Source: Microbacterium sp. 10M-3C3 (lineage in GTDB: Bacteria; Actinomycetota; Actinomycetes; Actinomycetales; Microbacteriaceae). From it: 64,000 nucleotides of DNA. The stretch lies in NCBI RefSeq assembly GCF_003931875.1, contig NZ_CP034245.1, positions 2,356,001-2,420,000 of the forward strand. Direction: 5' to 3'. This document shows positions 42,406 to 51,674 of the stretch, piece after piece (position 1 is the stretch's first letter; every line of letters starts with the position of its first letter). Both the position numbers and the translations under genes were made by a program. The notes beneath the pieces are model-generated. The model had not been told where the DNA came from. It saw nothing but the letters and a program-made list of their open reading frames with translations, and made no database searches.

Positions 42406-43398
42406 ATGAAGAAGCTGATCAACGCGCCCGCCGACGTCCTGGCCGATGCCCTCCGCGGCATCCAGGCCGCGCACCCCGAGCTACGCGTGGACACCGAGAA
42501 CCGCGTGGTCCTGCGCGGCGAGCCGACGAGGTCCGGCAAGGTCGCCCTCGTCTCCGGCGGCGGGTCGGGACACGAGCCGATGCACGGCGGGTTCGTCGGC
42601 CGCGGCATGCTCGACGCCGCATGCGCCGGTGAGGTGTTCACCTCCCCCACCCCGGATCAGATGCTCGCCGCCGACAAAGCCGTCGACTCGGGCGCGGGCG
42701 TGCTGCACATCGTGAAGAACTACACCGGCGACGTGCTCAACTTCGAGATGGCCGCGGAGCTCGCGGAGGCCGAGGGCATCCAGGTGGCGACCGTCGTCGT
42801 CGCCGACGACGTCGCCGTGCAGGACTCCACGTGGACTGCGGGCCGGCGGGGCACGGGTACGACCGTCGTGCTCGAGAAGGTCGTGGGTGCGTTCGCGGAG
42901 GAGGGCGCCGACCTCGAGGCGGTGCGCGCACTCGCGCAGCGGGTGGCCGACAACGGCCGGTCGATGGGCGTGGCCCTGACCAGCTGCACCGTCCCCGCGG
43001 CGGGCAAGCCCACCTTCGAGCTGCCCGACGACCAGATGGAGGTCGGCGTCGGCATCCACGGCGAGCCGGGGCGCGAGCGCCGTCCGCTCGCCTCGGCCCA
43101 CGAGATCGCGCGCATGCTCGTGGACCCGATCGTCGCGGACTTCGACGCGACGGGCCCGGCGATCGTCCTCCTCTCGGGCCTGGGCGGAACACCGCTGATC
43201 GAGCTGTACGTGATGTGGGGCGAGATCGCGCCGCTCCTGGCGGAGGCGGGGGTGAGCGTCGAGCGCGTGCTCATCGGCGACTACATCACGAGCCTGGACA
43301 TGGCGGGCTGCTCGCTGACCGTGGTCAAGGCCGACGACGAGATGCTCCGGCTGTGGGACGCGCCGGTCGTCACGCCCGGACTGCGGTGGGGGGCGTGA
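42406..43398 (+). CDS. dhaK: Dihydroxyacetone kinase, DhaK subunit
   Basis: A 330-residue subunit that binds dihydroxyacetone covalently through His218 in VGVGIHGEPG. The N-terminal VSGGGSGHEPMHGGFVG is the conserved substrate-domain motif and YTGDVLNFEMAAE follows it. The ATG at 42406 has GGGGAGG upstream. A TTGACA is visible at about 42341, but the matching -10 is weak. It heads dhaK-dhaL-dhaM, which transfers phosphate from the PTS to dihydroxyacetone, giving DHAP. Confidence 0.95.
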   Translation: MKKLINAPADVLADALRGIQAAHPELRVDTENRVVLRGEPTRSGKVALVSGGGSGHEPMHGGFVGRGMLDAACAGEVFTSPTPDQMLAADKAVDSGAGVLHIVKNYTGDVLNFEMAAELAEAEGIQVATVVVADDVAVQDSTWTAGRRGTGTTVVLEKVVGAFAEEGADLEAVRALAQRVADNGRSMGVALTSCTVPAAGKPTFELPDDQMEVGVGIHGEPGRERRPLASAHEIARMLVDPIVADFDATGPAIVLLSGLGGTPLIELYVMWGEIAPLLAEAGVSVERVLIGDYITSLDMAGCSLTVVKADDEMLRLWDAPVVTPGLRWGA

Positions 43399-43405
43399 CG
43401 CGGAC

Positions 43406-44044
43406 ATGACGGATGCCACCCCCGCCGACCTCGTCGCGTGGGTCGAGCGCTTCGCCGACCTCATCGACGCGCACGAGGCCGAACTCACGCGACTGGACTC
43501 CGAGATCGGCGACGCCGACCATGGCGCGAACATGGCGCGCGGCCTGCACGCCGTGCGCGCCAAGATCGACGCCGACCCGCCCGCGACGGCCGGCGACCTC
43601 GGCCGCGTCGTCGGCATGACCCTCGTCTCGACCGTGGGCGGGGCCAGCGGCCCGCTCTACGGCACGTTCTTCCTGCGCCTCGGGTCCGCCGCAGGCACGC
43701 AGGCCGCACTCGACGCCGCGGCGCTCGGCGCGGCGCTGCGGGCGGGCCTGGACGGCATCGTCGCGCGCGGCAAGGCGGAAGCGGGCGACAAGACGATGAT
43801 CGACGCCCTCGCGCCCGCGCTCGACGCGTGGGACGCCGCCGTCGGCGACGGTGCCGATGCCGCGGGCGCGGCCGCCGCCGCCGCCGAGGCCGCCGCGCGC
43901 GGGCGCGACGCGACCATCCCGCTCGTCGCGCGAAAGGGACGCGCCAGCTACCTCGGCGAGCGAAGCGCCGGGCACATGGACCCGGGGGCGGCGTCGGTCA
44001 CGCTGCTGCTGGAGGCGCTCCACGACAGCGTGGGAACCACGTGA
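43406..44044 (+). CDS. dhaL: Dihydroxyacetone kinase, DhaL ADP-binding subunit
   Basis: A 212-residue all-helical subunit holding a tightly bound ADP that is rephosphorylated by DhaM. The metal-binding motif EIGDADHGANMARG has the Asp residues that hold two Mg ions. VGGASGPLYGTFFLR and GDKTMIDALAPA line the nucleotide, and ARKGRASYLGERSAGHMDPGA forms the C-terminal loop. It starts 7 bp after dhaK and overlaps dhaM by 4 nt. Confidence 0.95.
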   Translation: MTDATPADLVAWVERFADLIDAHEAELTRLDSEIGDADHGANMARGLHAVRAKIDADPPATAGDLGRVVGMTLVSTVGGASGPLYGTFFLRLGSAAGTQAALDAAALGAALRAGLDGIVARGKAEAGDKTMIDALAPALDAWDAAVGDGADAAGAAAAAAEAAARGRDATIPLVARKGRASYLGERSAGHMDPGAASVTLLLEALHDSVGTT

Positions 44045-44766
44045 TCGGCATCGTCGCGGTCTCGCACAGCCGCCCCCTCGCCGAGGCGGCGCGCGAGCTC
44101 GCCCTGCAGATGGGCGGCGAGACGCCGCCCCGCGTCGAAGTCGCCGCCGGCACCGCCGACGGCGGGCTCGGCACCGACGCCGCCGCGATCGCCGACGCGA
44201 TCGCACGCGCCGACACCGGCGACGGCGTGCTCGTCCTCATGGACCTCGGCTCCGCCATCCTCAGCACCGAGATGGCGCTGGAGTTCCTCGCCGAGCCGGT
44301 GCGCACGCGGCTGTCGCCCGCTCCGTTCGTGGAGGGGCTCGTCGCGGCGGTCGTGGGCGCCGCATCCGGCGCACCGCTCGACGACGTCGCCGCTCAGATC
44401 GCCGACGCCGGCGACGCCAAGCGACAGCAGCTCGGCGACGGCGACGGCGGGGACGACGCATCCGCACCGCCCGCTCCGCCTTCGGAGCCCGAGCGGTCGT
44501 TCGAAGCGGAGATCCGCAATCCGTCGGGTCTGCACGCGCGTCCGGCCGCCGCGTTCGCGCGTGCCGCCGGACGCTGGGACGCGCACGTGAGCGTGACCGA
44601 CCTGTCGCGCGACGTGCCGTCGGCCGCCGGCGACAGCCTGCTCGCGCTCATGGCGCTGGGCGTCGGGCCGGGCACGCGCGTGCGGGTGTCGGCGTCGGGG
44701 CCGCAGGCGGATGCGGCGCTCCAGGAGCTGCGCGCGATGATCGAGGACGGCTTCGGGGAGATGTGA
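44041..44766 (+). CDS. dhaM: PTS phosphocarrier DhaM (EIIA plus HPr domains, no EI domain)
   Basis: A 241-residue two-domain phosphocarrier. Residues 1-130 are a mannose-type EIIA domain with the active His9 in IVAVSHSRPLAE. An acidic linker follows, then an HPr-like domain at 152-241 with His165 in NPSGLHARPAAAF. The E. coli protein carries an additional truncated Enzyme I domain that is absent here, so a genomic Enzyme I must supply phosphate. The GTG start at 44041 shares GTGA with the dhaL stop. The end is 12 bp from the convergent regulator gene. Confidence 0.93.
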   Translation: MIGIVAVSHSRPLAEAARELALQMGGETPPRVEVAAGTADGGLGTDAAAIADAIARADTGDGVLVLMDLGSAILSTEMALEFLAEPVRTRLSPAPFVEGLVAAVVGAASGAPLDDVAAQIADAGDAKRQQLGDGDGGDDASAPPAPPSEPERSFEAEIRNPSGLHARPAAAFARAAGRWDAHVSVTDLSRDVPSAAGDSLLALMALGVGPGTRVRVSASGPQADAALQELRAMIEDGFGEM

Positions 44767-44778
44767 GCCCCCCTGCGC

Positions 44779-45747
44779 TCACGCCCGGGCCGTGACCTCG
44801 AGGAGGCGCCGCGCGAGCGACTCCTCGACGACGAGCTCCGTGATGATGCCGGCTGCGAGCGCGCCGCGCAGGCTGTCGAGCTTCGACAGGCTCGACACGA
44901 TGCAGAAGCGGGTCGGGATGCGGCGGACCGCCTCGAGCTCGGGCCCGCTCGAGCGCGCGTTCAGATCGATGCCGTCGGAGGACCCGTCGAGGTGGTAGAA
45001 CACCGTCGCGCAGTCTCCGACGATGCCGTTGCGCTCGATGGCGGCCTCGTCGGTCTCATCGAAGTAGTCGCCGGAGTACACGTGGCTCGGCACGTCGGCA
45101 TGGGGCGAGCCGAGGCCGAACACGAAGATGTTGACGCGGCGCTGGATCTCCAGCACGGCCCGCACCGAGCGCTCGCGCCACATCGCCTGCTTGGTCAGCG
45201 GGTCGTCGAACAGGGCCGGCACCGGGAATTGGTGCACAGAGGCCGACCACGCGGCCCCGAAGCGCGTGAGGATCTCGCCGGCGTACGTGATGCCCGAGGT
45301 GCGGACGTTCGCGGCGCCGTTCATCTGCACCACGCGCGAGTCGTGTGTGCGCTTGGTCGGCAGATGCCGGGCGACGGCCGACAGCGTCGAGCCCCACGCG
45401 ATGCCCATGGTCATGGACGACTCGACGCGCTCGGCCAGCAGTCGTGCCGCCGACAGCGCCGTGCGCTCGAGACGCTCGGCCTCGCTGATGCGATCGGGGG
45501 TCGGCACGACGTGCGCCGTCACGCCGAAGCGGCGTGCGAGGCGGCTCTCCACCTGACTGCGGGCGTCCTGCGGGGAATAGATCGAGATCGTGACGAGCCC
45601 GGTGTCCCGCGCGTAGGAGAGCAGCCGCGACACCGACGAGCGCGACACCCGCATCTCGCGCGCGATCGCCTCCATCGTGAGGTCCTGCAGGTAGTACAGC
45701 TGCGCAGCTCGAAGAGCGTCCTGCGCGCGGGTGGACGTCGTCGCCAT
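44779..45747 (-). CDS. SorC-family transcriptional regulator of the glycerol/DHA locus
   Basis: A 322-residue regulator. The N-terminal helix-turn-helix spans about 12-60 (YLQDLTMEAIAREMRVSRSS). The C-terminal SorC/NagB-like sugar-phosphate-binding domain contains TMGIAWGSTLSAVA, a phosphate-loop type sequence, and IFVFGLGS. GAGGAGA precedes the ATG at 45747; an upstream ATG at 45804 lies inside the operator region and is not used. It sits between dhaKLM and the divergent glpD, so a phosphorylated triose (DHAP or glycerol 3-phosphate) is the likely effector. This is inference from family and context. Confidence 0.85.
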   Translation of the reverse strand: MATTSTRAQDALRAAQLYYLQDLTMEAIAREMRVSRSSVSRLLSYARDTGLVTISIYSPQDARSQVESRLARRFGVTAHVVPTPDRISEAERLERTALSAARLLAERVESSMTMGIAWGSTLSAVARHLPTKRTHDSRVVQMNGAANVRTSGITYAGEILTRFGAAWSASVHQFPVPALFDDPLTKQAMWRERSVRAVLEIQRRVNIFVFGLGSPHADVPSHVYSGDYFDETDEAAIERNGIVGDCATVFYHLDGSSDGIDLNARSSGPELEAVRRIPTRFCIVSSLSKLDSLRGALAAGIITELVVEESLARRLLEVTARA

Positions 45748-45778
45748 CGCCTGTCTCCTCTCGCGCCCTACCCCAGTC

Positions 45779-45792
45779 TGCACGTTTGTGCA
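45779..45792. promoter_or_regulatory. Palindromic operator between the SorC-type regulator and glpD
   Basis: TGCAC-GTTT-GTGCA is a perfect palindrome with 5-bp arms, followed 8 bp later by TTGCAA (45799-45804). It is 31 bp from the regulator start and 64 bp from glpD, a typical place for autoregulation and control of glpD. Confidence 0.65.
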
Positions 45793-45856
45793 ATTGGGTT
45801 GCAACTCTGTTCAGAGGCGGACAATGGTGGATGAAGCAGCACAGAAAGGCCGAAGA

Positions 45857-47581
45857 ATGACCCCGTCAGCGACGACTCCCTCCGCCCGACCGGACGTCAC
45901 GGCCCTCCGCGAACGCGGAGACGTCGACGTCCTCATCGTGGGCGGCGGCATCAACGGTTTGGCCACCTTCCGCGATCTCGCCCTGCAGGGCGTCGACGTC
46001 GCCCTCGTCGAGAAGGGCGACTTCGTCTCCGGCGCGTCGTCCGCCTCGAGCCACATGGTGCACGGCGGCATCCGCTACCTCGAGAACGGCGAGTTCCGTC
46101 TCGTGAAGGAGGCCGTGACCGAGCGCAACGCCCTGCTGCGCACCGCGCCCCACTACGTTCGCCCTCTCGAGACGACGATCCCGATCTTCAAGACGTTCTC
46201 GGGCATACTCTCCGCCCCCTTCCGCCTGCTCATCACGCACGGTCGGGGCAAGCCCCGCGAGCGCGGCGCGCTGCTGATCAAGATCGGCCTGGTCATCTAC
46301 GACACGTTCTCGCGCGGCGGCGGCACGGTGCCGCGCCACCGCTTCCACGGGCGCAAGAAGTCGCTCGCGGCCCTCCCCCGCCTGAACCACGACCTCAAGT
46401 ACACGGCGACGTACTACGACGCGTCGATGTGGGACCCCGAGCGGCTCGCCCTCGACGTCCTGCACGACGGCCTCGTGGCCGGCGGGCCGCGCGCGAGCGC
46501 CGTCAACTACGTGTCGGCCGTCGGCATGGACGGCGGCGCCGTGCGCCTGCGCGACGAGCTCGGCGGCGAGGAGTTCACGGTGCGCGCGAAGGTCGTCGTG
46601 AACGCGAGCGGCCCGTGGACCGACGTCACCAACCAGGCGATGGGCATGCCCACGCGCTTCATGGGCGGCACCAAGGGCTCGCACATCGTGCTGGAGAACA
46701 CCGAGCTGCTGGATGCGACGCGCGGACGGGAGATCTTCTTCGAGAACTCCGACGGACGCATCGTGCTCATCTACCCGCTCAAGGGCCGTGTGCTCGTGGG
46801 CACGACCGACATCGACGCCGACCCGTCGAAGCCGGCCGTGATCACCGAGGACGAGATCGACTACTTCTTCGACCTCATCAAGGAGGTCTACCCCGACATC
46901 GCCGTGGACCGCTCGCAGATCGTCTACACGTTCTCGGGCATTCGCCCGCTGCCGCGTCACGACGACACCGCGCCCGGCTTCGTCTCGCGCGACTACCGGA
47001 TCGTCGACGACACGCACGAGGGCACCCCGATCCTCAGCCTCGTCGGCGGCAAGTGGACCACCTTCCGCGCGCTCGCGGAGCACTTGAGCACGCGCACGCT
47101 CGAGACCCTGGGGCGTCCGCATCGCGTGAGCACCGCGAACCTGGCGATCGGCGGCGGCAAGGACTTCCCCCGCACGGCAGGCGATCGCGACCGCTGGGTC
47201 GCCGCGCACGGCGCCGGGCACCCGCGCGAGCTCGTCGAGGCGATGCTGAACCGCTACGGCACGCGGGCGGACGAGGTCCTCGCCGCGATCCCCGTCGGCG
47301 CGGCCGAGCTCACGAGCGCTCCCGGCTACTACCGGGACGAGATCGCGCACCTCGCCCGCACGGAGCAGGTCGTGCACCTCATGGACGTGCTGCTGCGTCG
47401 CACGTCGCTCGCCTTCGTGGGCGGCATGAGCGCGCAGACCCTCCGCGAGGTGGCCGACGCGGTCGGCGACACCCTCGGGTGGAGCGAGGCGCGGCGCGAC
47501 GAGGAGGTCGCCGCGGCGACCGAGCAGCTGCGCACGGCGCATCTCGTCGAGCTCGAGAAGGTCGGCGCGACACAGTCGTGA
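45857..47581 (+). CDS. glpD: Aerobic glycerol-3-phosphate dehydrogenase
   Basis: A 574-residue membrane-associated flavoprotein oxidising glycerol 3-phosphate to DHAP and passing electrons to quinone. The FAD dinucleotide loop is VLIVGGGINGLATFRDLA (about 25-42), then EKGDFVSGASSASSHMVHGG. ENSDGRIVLIYPLKGRVLVG and the FSGIRPLPRHDD region match GlpD, and the C-terminal domain ends near residue 560. GAAAGG lies upstream of the ATG at 45857; an in-frame ATG at 45824 is an alternative with a poorer ribosome site. It is followed by glpF and glpK. Confidence 0.94.
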   Translation: MTPSATTPSARPDVTALRERGDVDVLIVGGGINGLATFRDLALQGVDVALVEKGDFVSGASSASSHMVHGGIRYLENGEFRLVKEAVTERNALLRTAPHYVRPLETTIPIFKTFSGILSAPFRLLITHGRGKPRERGALLIKIGLVIYDTFSRGGGTVPRHRFHGRKKSLAALPRLNHDLKYTATYYDASMWDPERLALDVLHDGLVAGGPRASAVNYVSAVGMDGGAVRLRDELGGEEFTVRAKVVVNASGPWTDVTNQAMGMPTRFMGGTKGSHIVLENTELLDATRGREIFFENSDGRIVLIYPLKGRVLVGTTDIDADPSKPAVITEDEIDYFFDLIKEVYPDIAVDRSQIVYTFSGIRPLPRHDDTAPGFVSRDYRIVDDTHEGTPILSLVGGKWTTFRALAEHLSTRTLETLGRPHRVSTANLAIGGGKDFPRTAGDRDRWVAAHGAGHPRELVEAMLNRYGTRADEVLAAIPVGAAELTSAPGYYRDEIAHLARTEQVVHLMDVLLRRTSLAFVGGMSAQTLREVADAVGDTLGWSEARRDEEVAAATEQLRTAHLVELEKVGATQS

Positions 47582-47692
47582 CAGGACGTGCTCCCCGGTG
47601 AGCGACATGCCGAGGAGTAACGTCACCCGAAACGGCCACCGCGGCCGTGCAACGATGCGAACGCGGCACACACCAGAAAGGTCATCGTCGAC

Positions 47693-48448
47693 ATGCAAGA
47701 AGTGAATCTGGGGCTCTACTTCCTCTCGGAAGTCGTCGGTACCGGGATGCTGATCCTGCTCGGTACCGGTGTCGTGGCCAATGTCGCCCTCGCCCGCACG
47801 AAGGGCAACGGCGGGGGTTTCCTCCTCGTCAACTGGGGCTGGGGTCTCGCCGTGTTCGCCGGTGTGATCGCCTCGGCGTACTCGGGTGCGCAGCTGAACC
47901 CGGCCGTGTCCATCGGCCTGCTGATCCGCGGCACGATCTCCCCCGCGGAGTTCGGCATCGCCGTCCTCGGTCAGATGGTCGGCGCGATCCTCGGCGCCGT
48001 GCTGTGCTGGCTGTCCTACAAGCAGCACTTCGACGAGGAGCCCGACCCGGCCGCCAAGCTCGGCGTGTTCTCCACCGGCCCCGCCATCCGCTCGTACGGC
48101 TGGAACCTCGTCACCGAGATCATCGCCACGTTCGTCCTCGTGTTCGTGATCTTCGGCTTCGCCGACTACGGCGTGGCCGACGTGGGCGTCCCCGGCGGCA
48201 TCGGCGCGCTCTCCGCCCTGCCGGTGGCCCTGCTCGTGGTCGGCATCGGCGCCTCCCTCGGTGGCCCGACCGGATACGCGATCAACCCCGCCCGTGACCT
48301 CGGCCCGCGCATCGCCCACGCCATCCTGCCCATCAAGGGCAAGGGCTCGAGCGACTGGTCGTACTCGTGGGTGCCCGTGGTCGGCCCCCTCATCGGCGGC
48401 GCGCTCGCGGGTCTGCTCGCTCCCGTGCTGCTGAGCCTGGCCTCCTGA
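47693..48448 (+). CDS. glpF: Glycerol uptake facilitator (aquaglyceroporin)
   Basis: This 251-residue channel of the MIP family has six helices and two half-helices. The two NPA boxes are NPAVSIG near residue 66 and NPARDLG near 202. The second is followed by Asp, as in glycerol-conducting members, with Arg in the selectivity filter. Typical GlpF proteins have NPAVTL; Ser here is a mild variant. GAAAGG stands upstream of the ATG at 47693. The 111-bp gap after glpD contains TGCAACGATGCGAAC, a weak partial match to the operator half-sites. Confidence 0.93.
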   Translation: MQEVNLGLYFLSEVVGTGMLILLGTGVVANVALARTKGNGGGFLLVNWGWGLAVFAGVIASAYSGAQLNPAVSIGLLIRGTISPAEFGIAVLGQMVGAILGAVLCWLSYKQHFDEEPDPAAKLGVFSTGPAIRSYGWNLVTEIIATFVLVFVIFGFADYGVADVGVPGGIGALSALPVALLVVGIGASLGGPTGYAINPARDLGPRIAHAILPIKGKGSSDWSYSWVPVVGPLIGGALAGLLAPVLLSLAS

Positions 48449-48554
48449 CCCCCTCGACCTGACACCGGCGCGGTGACACCGCGCCACCGGGTGGGCGCCC
48501 ACCGGGGCGCCCACCCCCACCACCTACCGAACACACAGACAAGGAAGTCCACTT

Positions 48555-50066
48555 ATGGCTGACTACGTCCTCGCCATCGACCAGGGCACCACCTCCACGC
48601 GCGCCATGATCTTCGACCGCAAGGGGAGCGTCATCTCCGTCGGTCAGAAGGAGCACGAGCAGATCTTCCCCCGGGCGGGATGGGTCGAGCACGACCCCGC
48701 GGAGATCTGGCGCAACACGCAGGAGGTCATCGGCCTGGCCCTGAGCCGCGCCGACATCACCCGCCACGACATCGCCGCGATCGGCATCACCAACCAGCGC
48801 GAGACCGCGGTGGTGTGGGACAAGAACACCGGCAAGCCGGTCTACAACGCGATCGTGTGGCAGGACACCCGCACCCAGCCGATCGTCGACCGCCTCGCCG
48901 ACGGCGACACCGACCGCTTCAAGGACATCGTCGGCCTGCCGCTGGCGACGTACTTCTCGGGCACCAAGATCGTGTGGATCCTCGAGAACGTCGAGGGGGC
49001 GCGTGAGCGCGCGGAGGCCGGCGACCTCATCTTCGGCACGACCGACACGTGGGTGCTGTGGAACCTCACCGGCGGCCCCGACGGCGGCGTGCACGCGACC
49101 GACGTGACCAACGCGAGCCGCACCCTCTTCATGGACCTCGAGACGCTGCAGTGGCGCGACGACATCCTCGAGACGTTCGGGGTGCCGAAGTCGATGATGC
49201 CCGAGATCCGCTCCTCGTCCGAGGTGTACGGCAACGCCGAGTCGTCGTCGCTGCTGCGCGAGACACCGGTCGCCGGCATCCTGGGCGACCAGCAGGCGGC
49301 GACCTTCGGTCAGGCCGCGTACGACCCGGGCGAGAGCAAGAACACCTACGGCACGGGCAACTTCCTCATCTTCCAGACGGGTGAGGAGATCGTCCGCTCG
49401 AAGAACGGCCTGCTGACAACGCTCGGCTACAAGCTCGGTGACGGCCCGGCGCACTACGCGCTGGAGGGCTCGATCGCGGTGACCGGCTCGCTCATCCAGT
49501 GGCTGCGCGACCAGCTCGGCATCATCTCCTCGGCCCCCGAGGTCGAGAAGCTCGCCGACACCGTCGAGGACAACGGCGGCGTGTACTTCGTGCCGGCGTT
49601 CTCGGGCCTGTTCGCGCCCTACTGGCGTCCCGACGCCCGCGGCGCGATCGTCGGCATGACGCGGTACGTCAACAAGGGCCACATCGCGCGCGCCGCCCTC
49701 GAGGCCACGGCCTTCCAGTCGCGCGAGGTGCTCGACGCGGTCAACGCCGACTCCGGCGTCGACCTGACCGAGCTCAAGGTCGACGGCGGCATGACGGCGA
49801 ACGACGCACTCATGCAGTTCCAGGCCGACATCCTCGGCGTGCCGGTTGTGCGCCCGGTCGTCGCGGAGACGACGGCGCTCGGGGCCGCCTACGCGGCGGG
49901 GCTCGCCGTCGGATTCTGGGACAACCTGGACGACCTGCGTGCCAACTGGCAGGAGGACAGGCGCTGGGAGCCGAACATGGACCCCGAGGAGCGCGACCGC
50001 CAGCTGCGCCTCTGGAAGAAGGCCGTCACGAAGTCGATGGACTGGGTCGACGACGACGTGCGCTGA
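48555..50066 (+). CDS. glpK: Glycerol kinase
   Basis: A 503-residue FGGY kinase converting glycerol to glycerol 3-phosphate. [16 protein letters not shown] (10-25) is the phosphate-1 loop, the GITNQRET block follows, WQDTRTQ contacts glycerol, [13 protein letters not shown] is phosphate-2, and [17 protein letters not shown] is the adenosine region. AAGGAAG precedes the ATG. It is the third gene of glpD-glpF-glpK and ends before a strong bidirectional terminator. Confidence 0.96.
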   Translation: MADYVLAIDQGTTSTRAMIFDRKGSVISVGQKEHEQIFPRAGWVEHDPAEIWRNTQEVIGLALSRADITRHDIAAIGITNQRETAVVWDKNTGKPVYNAIVWQDTRTQPIVDRLADGDTDRFKDIVGLPLATYFSGTKIVWILENVEGARERAEAGDLIFGTTDTWVLWNLTGGPDGGVHATDVTNASRTLFMDLETLQWRDDILETFGVPKSMMPEIRSSSEVYGNAESSSLLRETPVAGILGDQQAATFGQAAYDPGESKNTYGTGNFLIFQTGEEIVRSKNGLLTTLGYKLGDGPAHYALEGSIAVTGSLIQWLRDQLGIISSAPEVEKLADTVEDNGGVYFVPAFSGLFAPYWRPDARGAIVGMTRYVNKGHIARAALEATAFQSREVLDAVNADSGVDLTELKVDGGMTANDALMQFQADILGVPVVRPVVAETTALGAAYAAGLAVGFWDNLDDLRANWQEDRRWEPNMDPEERDRQLRLWKKAVTKSMDWVDDDVR

Positions 50067-50078
50067 TCCCCGCGATCA

Positions 50079-50116
50079 CGAAGGGCCCCCGCCGGTGCAT
50101 CCGGCGGGGCCCTTCG
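50079..50116. terminator. Bidirectional terminator between glpK and osmC
   Basis: CGAAGGGCCCCCGCCGG (50079-50095), loop TGCAT, and CCGGCGGGGCCCTTCG (50101-50116) form a 16-bp stem with one bulged C. Both genes converge on it. Confidence 0.8.
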
Positions 50117-50121
50117 CCGTC

Positions 50122-50592
50122 TCACGCGGCGACGCGGATGATCGGCTCGTGGCGGACGGGGAAGTTCACGGAGTTCGCGATGAAGCACCAGTCGTGCGCA
50201 TTCGTGTGCGCCTCGCGCGCGGCGGCGACCATCGACGCATCCGCGACCGTGACCACCGGATGCAGCACGACCTCGGTGAAACGGCCCCCCATCCCCTCCA
50301 CGACCATCGTCGCGGTCGCATCGTCCTCGTACGCGGTGACGACGACGCCGACCTGGACGCACGCGTGGAGGTAGGACAGCAGGTGGCATTCCACGAGCGC
50401 CGCGACGAGCAGATCCTCCGGATCCCACTTCTGCGGGTCGCCGCGGAACGGCTTGTCCGCCGAGGCGAGGACGTCGGGCTTGCCCTCGACGCGCAGCGTC
50501 ACCGACCGGTCGTAGTCGCGGTACCCGCTCGTGCCGGTGCCGCGGTCGCCGGTCCACTCGGCACGGACGCGATAGGAGTGCTCGGAGCTCAT
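50122..50592 (-). CDS. OsmC-family peroxiredoxin-like protein
   Basis: A 156-residue OsmC-fold protein; members reduce organic hydroperoxides with a Cys pair. The first conserved block is PEDLLVAALVECHLLSYLHACVQVG, carrying Cys in ALVECHL and again in LHAC. The usual second cysteine of the VS.AC-type C-terminal motif is replaced by the sequence AHDWCFIANSV, whose Cys is a candidate. The start at 50592 lies 6 nt after GAGACT. Family membership is clear; the peroxidase activity is inferred. Confidence 0.85.
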   Translation of the reverse strand: MSSEHSYRVRAEWTGDRGTGTSGYRDYDRSVTLRVEGKPDVLASADKPFRGDPQKWDPEDLLVAALVECHLLSYLHACVQVGVVVTAYEDDATATMVVEGMGGRFTEVVLHPVVTVADASMVAAAREAHTNAHDWCFIANSVNFPVRHEPIIRVAA

Positions 50593-50598
50593 CGCCCC

Positions 50599-50604
50599 AG
50601 TCTC
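50599..50604 (-). promoter_or_regulatory. -10 like hexamer for the osmC-family gene
   Basis: GAGACT on the minus strand ends 6 nt before the ATG at 50592. It deviates from TANNNT at the first base, so support is weaker than for other sites. Confidence 0.35.
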
Positions 50605-50643
50605 GCACCGTGCGTCACGCGGTCGGCCGCGCAGGGGCGGCGA

Positions 50644-50649
50644 TAGGCT
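50644..50649 (+). promoter_or_regulatory. -10 like hexamer for the asparaginase gene
   Basis: TAGGCT ends 6 nt before the GTG at 50656, predicting a leaderless mRNA. Confidence 0.55.
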
Positions 50650-50655
50650 GAGGAC

Positions 50656-51639
50656 GTGCCGCCGCTCCCCGCCGACCCCGTCGAACTCGCCGTCGTCGAC
50701 CGCAGCGGCTTCGTCGAATCCCGGCACTTCGGCGTGGCGGTCGTGCTCGGCCCCGACGGCTCCGTCGTGCGGTCGCTCGGCGACCCGGGCGCGGTCATCC
50801 TCCCCCGCTCGAGCATGAAGCCGCTGCAGGCGGTCGCGTGCCTGTCGGCGGGCGCGTCGCTCGAGGGCGCGGCCCTCGCGCTGTCGACGGCGAGCCACGC
50901 CGGCACCGATCGGCATGTCGCCGTGGTGCGCGAGATCCTCGCCGCCGCCGGCCTCGGCGAAGAGGATCTCGGGTGTCCGGCCGCGTGGCCCTCCGACACC
51001 GCGACGCGCGACGAGATGGTGCGCGACCGCGCCGAGCCCGCGCGCATCCGCATGAACTGCTCCGGCAAGCACGCCGCGATGCTCCTCGCGTGCGTGGCGA
51101 ACGAGTGGCCGACCGCCGGCTACCTCGACCCGCAGCATCCGCTGCAGCAGCACGTCCGCGAGGTCGTCGAGCGCCTGGTCGGCGAGCGGCCGGCCGCGAC
51201 CGCCGTCGACGGCTGCGGCGCCCCCGTCTACGCTACGACCCTGGCGGGACTCGCGCGGGCGATCCACCGCATCGGCACGGCGTCCGAGCGCTCGCCGTTC
51301 GCGCTGCACCGCGGCGCGGGCATGCTCGTGCGTGCGGTGCGCGAGCACCCGTGGGCCATCGACGGCCCCGGCCGTCCCGACACGATCGTGATCGAGCGCC
51401 TCGGCGTGTTCGCCAAGGGCGGCGCCGAGGGCGTCATGGTCATGGTCGCGCCCGACGGCACGACGGTCGCGCTGAAGATGTGGGACGGCAGCGGCCGCGC
51501 CGCAACCGCCGTCGCGCTGCGCCTCCTCGAGCAGGCCGGCGCCCTCCCCTCGTCCGACGTCGCCGAGGCGATGTCGGTGCTGCCGCTGTCGATCGCCGGC
51601 GGCGGCCGAGAAGTCGGGGCCATCCGCCCCGCAATGTAG
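50656..51639 (+). CDS. Asparaginase II-family protein (rhizobial type)
   Basis: A 327-residue protein of the Asparaginase_II family (the Rhizobium-type, unrelated to E. coli AnsB), which hydrolyses L-asparagine to aspartate and ammonia. [11 protein letters not shown] at the start, [39 protein letters not shown] and [19 protein letters not shown] follow the family plan, including the conserved Ser-Lys pairs thought to be catalytic. The GTG at 50656 follows TAGGCT by 6 nt. The alanine dehydrogenase gene starts 35 bp downstream and may be cotranscribed, linking two deamination reactions. Confidence 0.88.
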   Translation: MPPLPADPVELAVVDRSGFVESRHFGVAVVLGPDGSVVRSLGDPGAVILPRSSMKPLQAVACLSAGASLEGAALALSTASHAGTDRHVAVVREILAAAGLGEEDLGCPAAWPSDTATRDEMVRDRAEPARIRMNCSGKHAAMLLACVANEWPTAGYLDPQHPLQQHVREVVERLVGERPAATAVDGCGAPVYATTLAGLARAIHRIGTASERSPFALHRGAGMLVRAVREHPWAIDGPGRPDTIVIERLGVFAKGGAEGVMVMVAPDGTTVALKMWDGSGRAATAVALRLLEQAGALPSSDVAEAMSVLPLSIAGGGREVGAIRPAM

Positions 51640-51674
51640 AGCGCGGCTCACACGGACGCGCGGAAAGGTCGATG

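Noticed and set aside
45866..48523. An 885-codon open frame on the minus strand
   Set aside because: It lies opposite glpD and glpF, which carry clear family motifs. Its translation is compositionally biased and resembles nothing.
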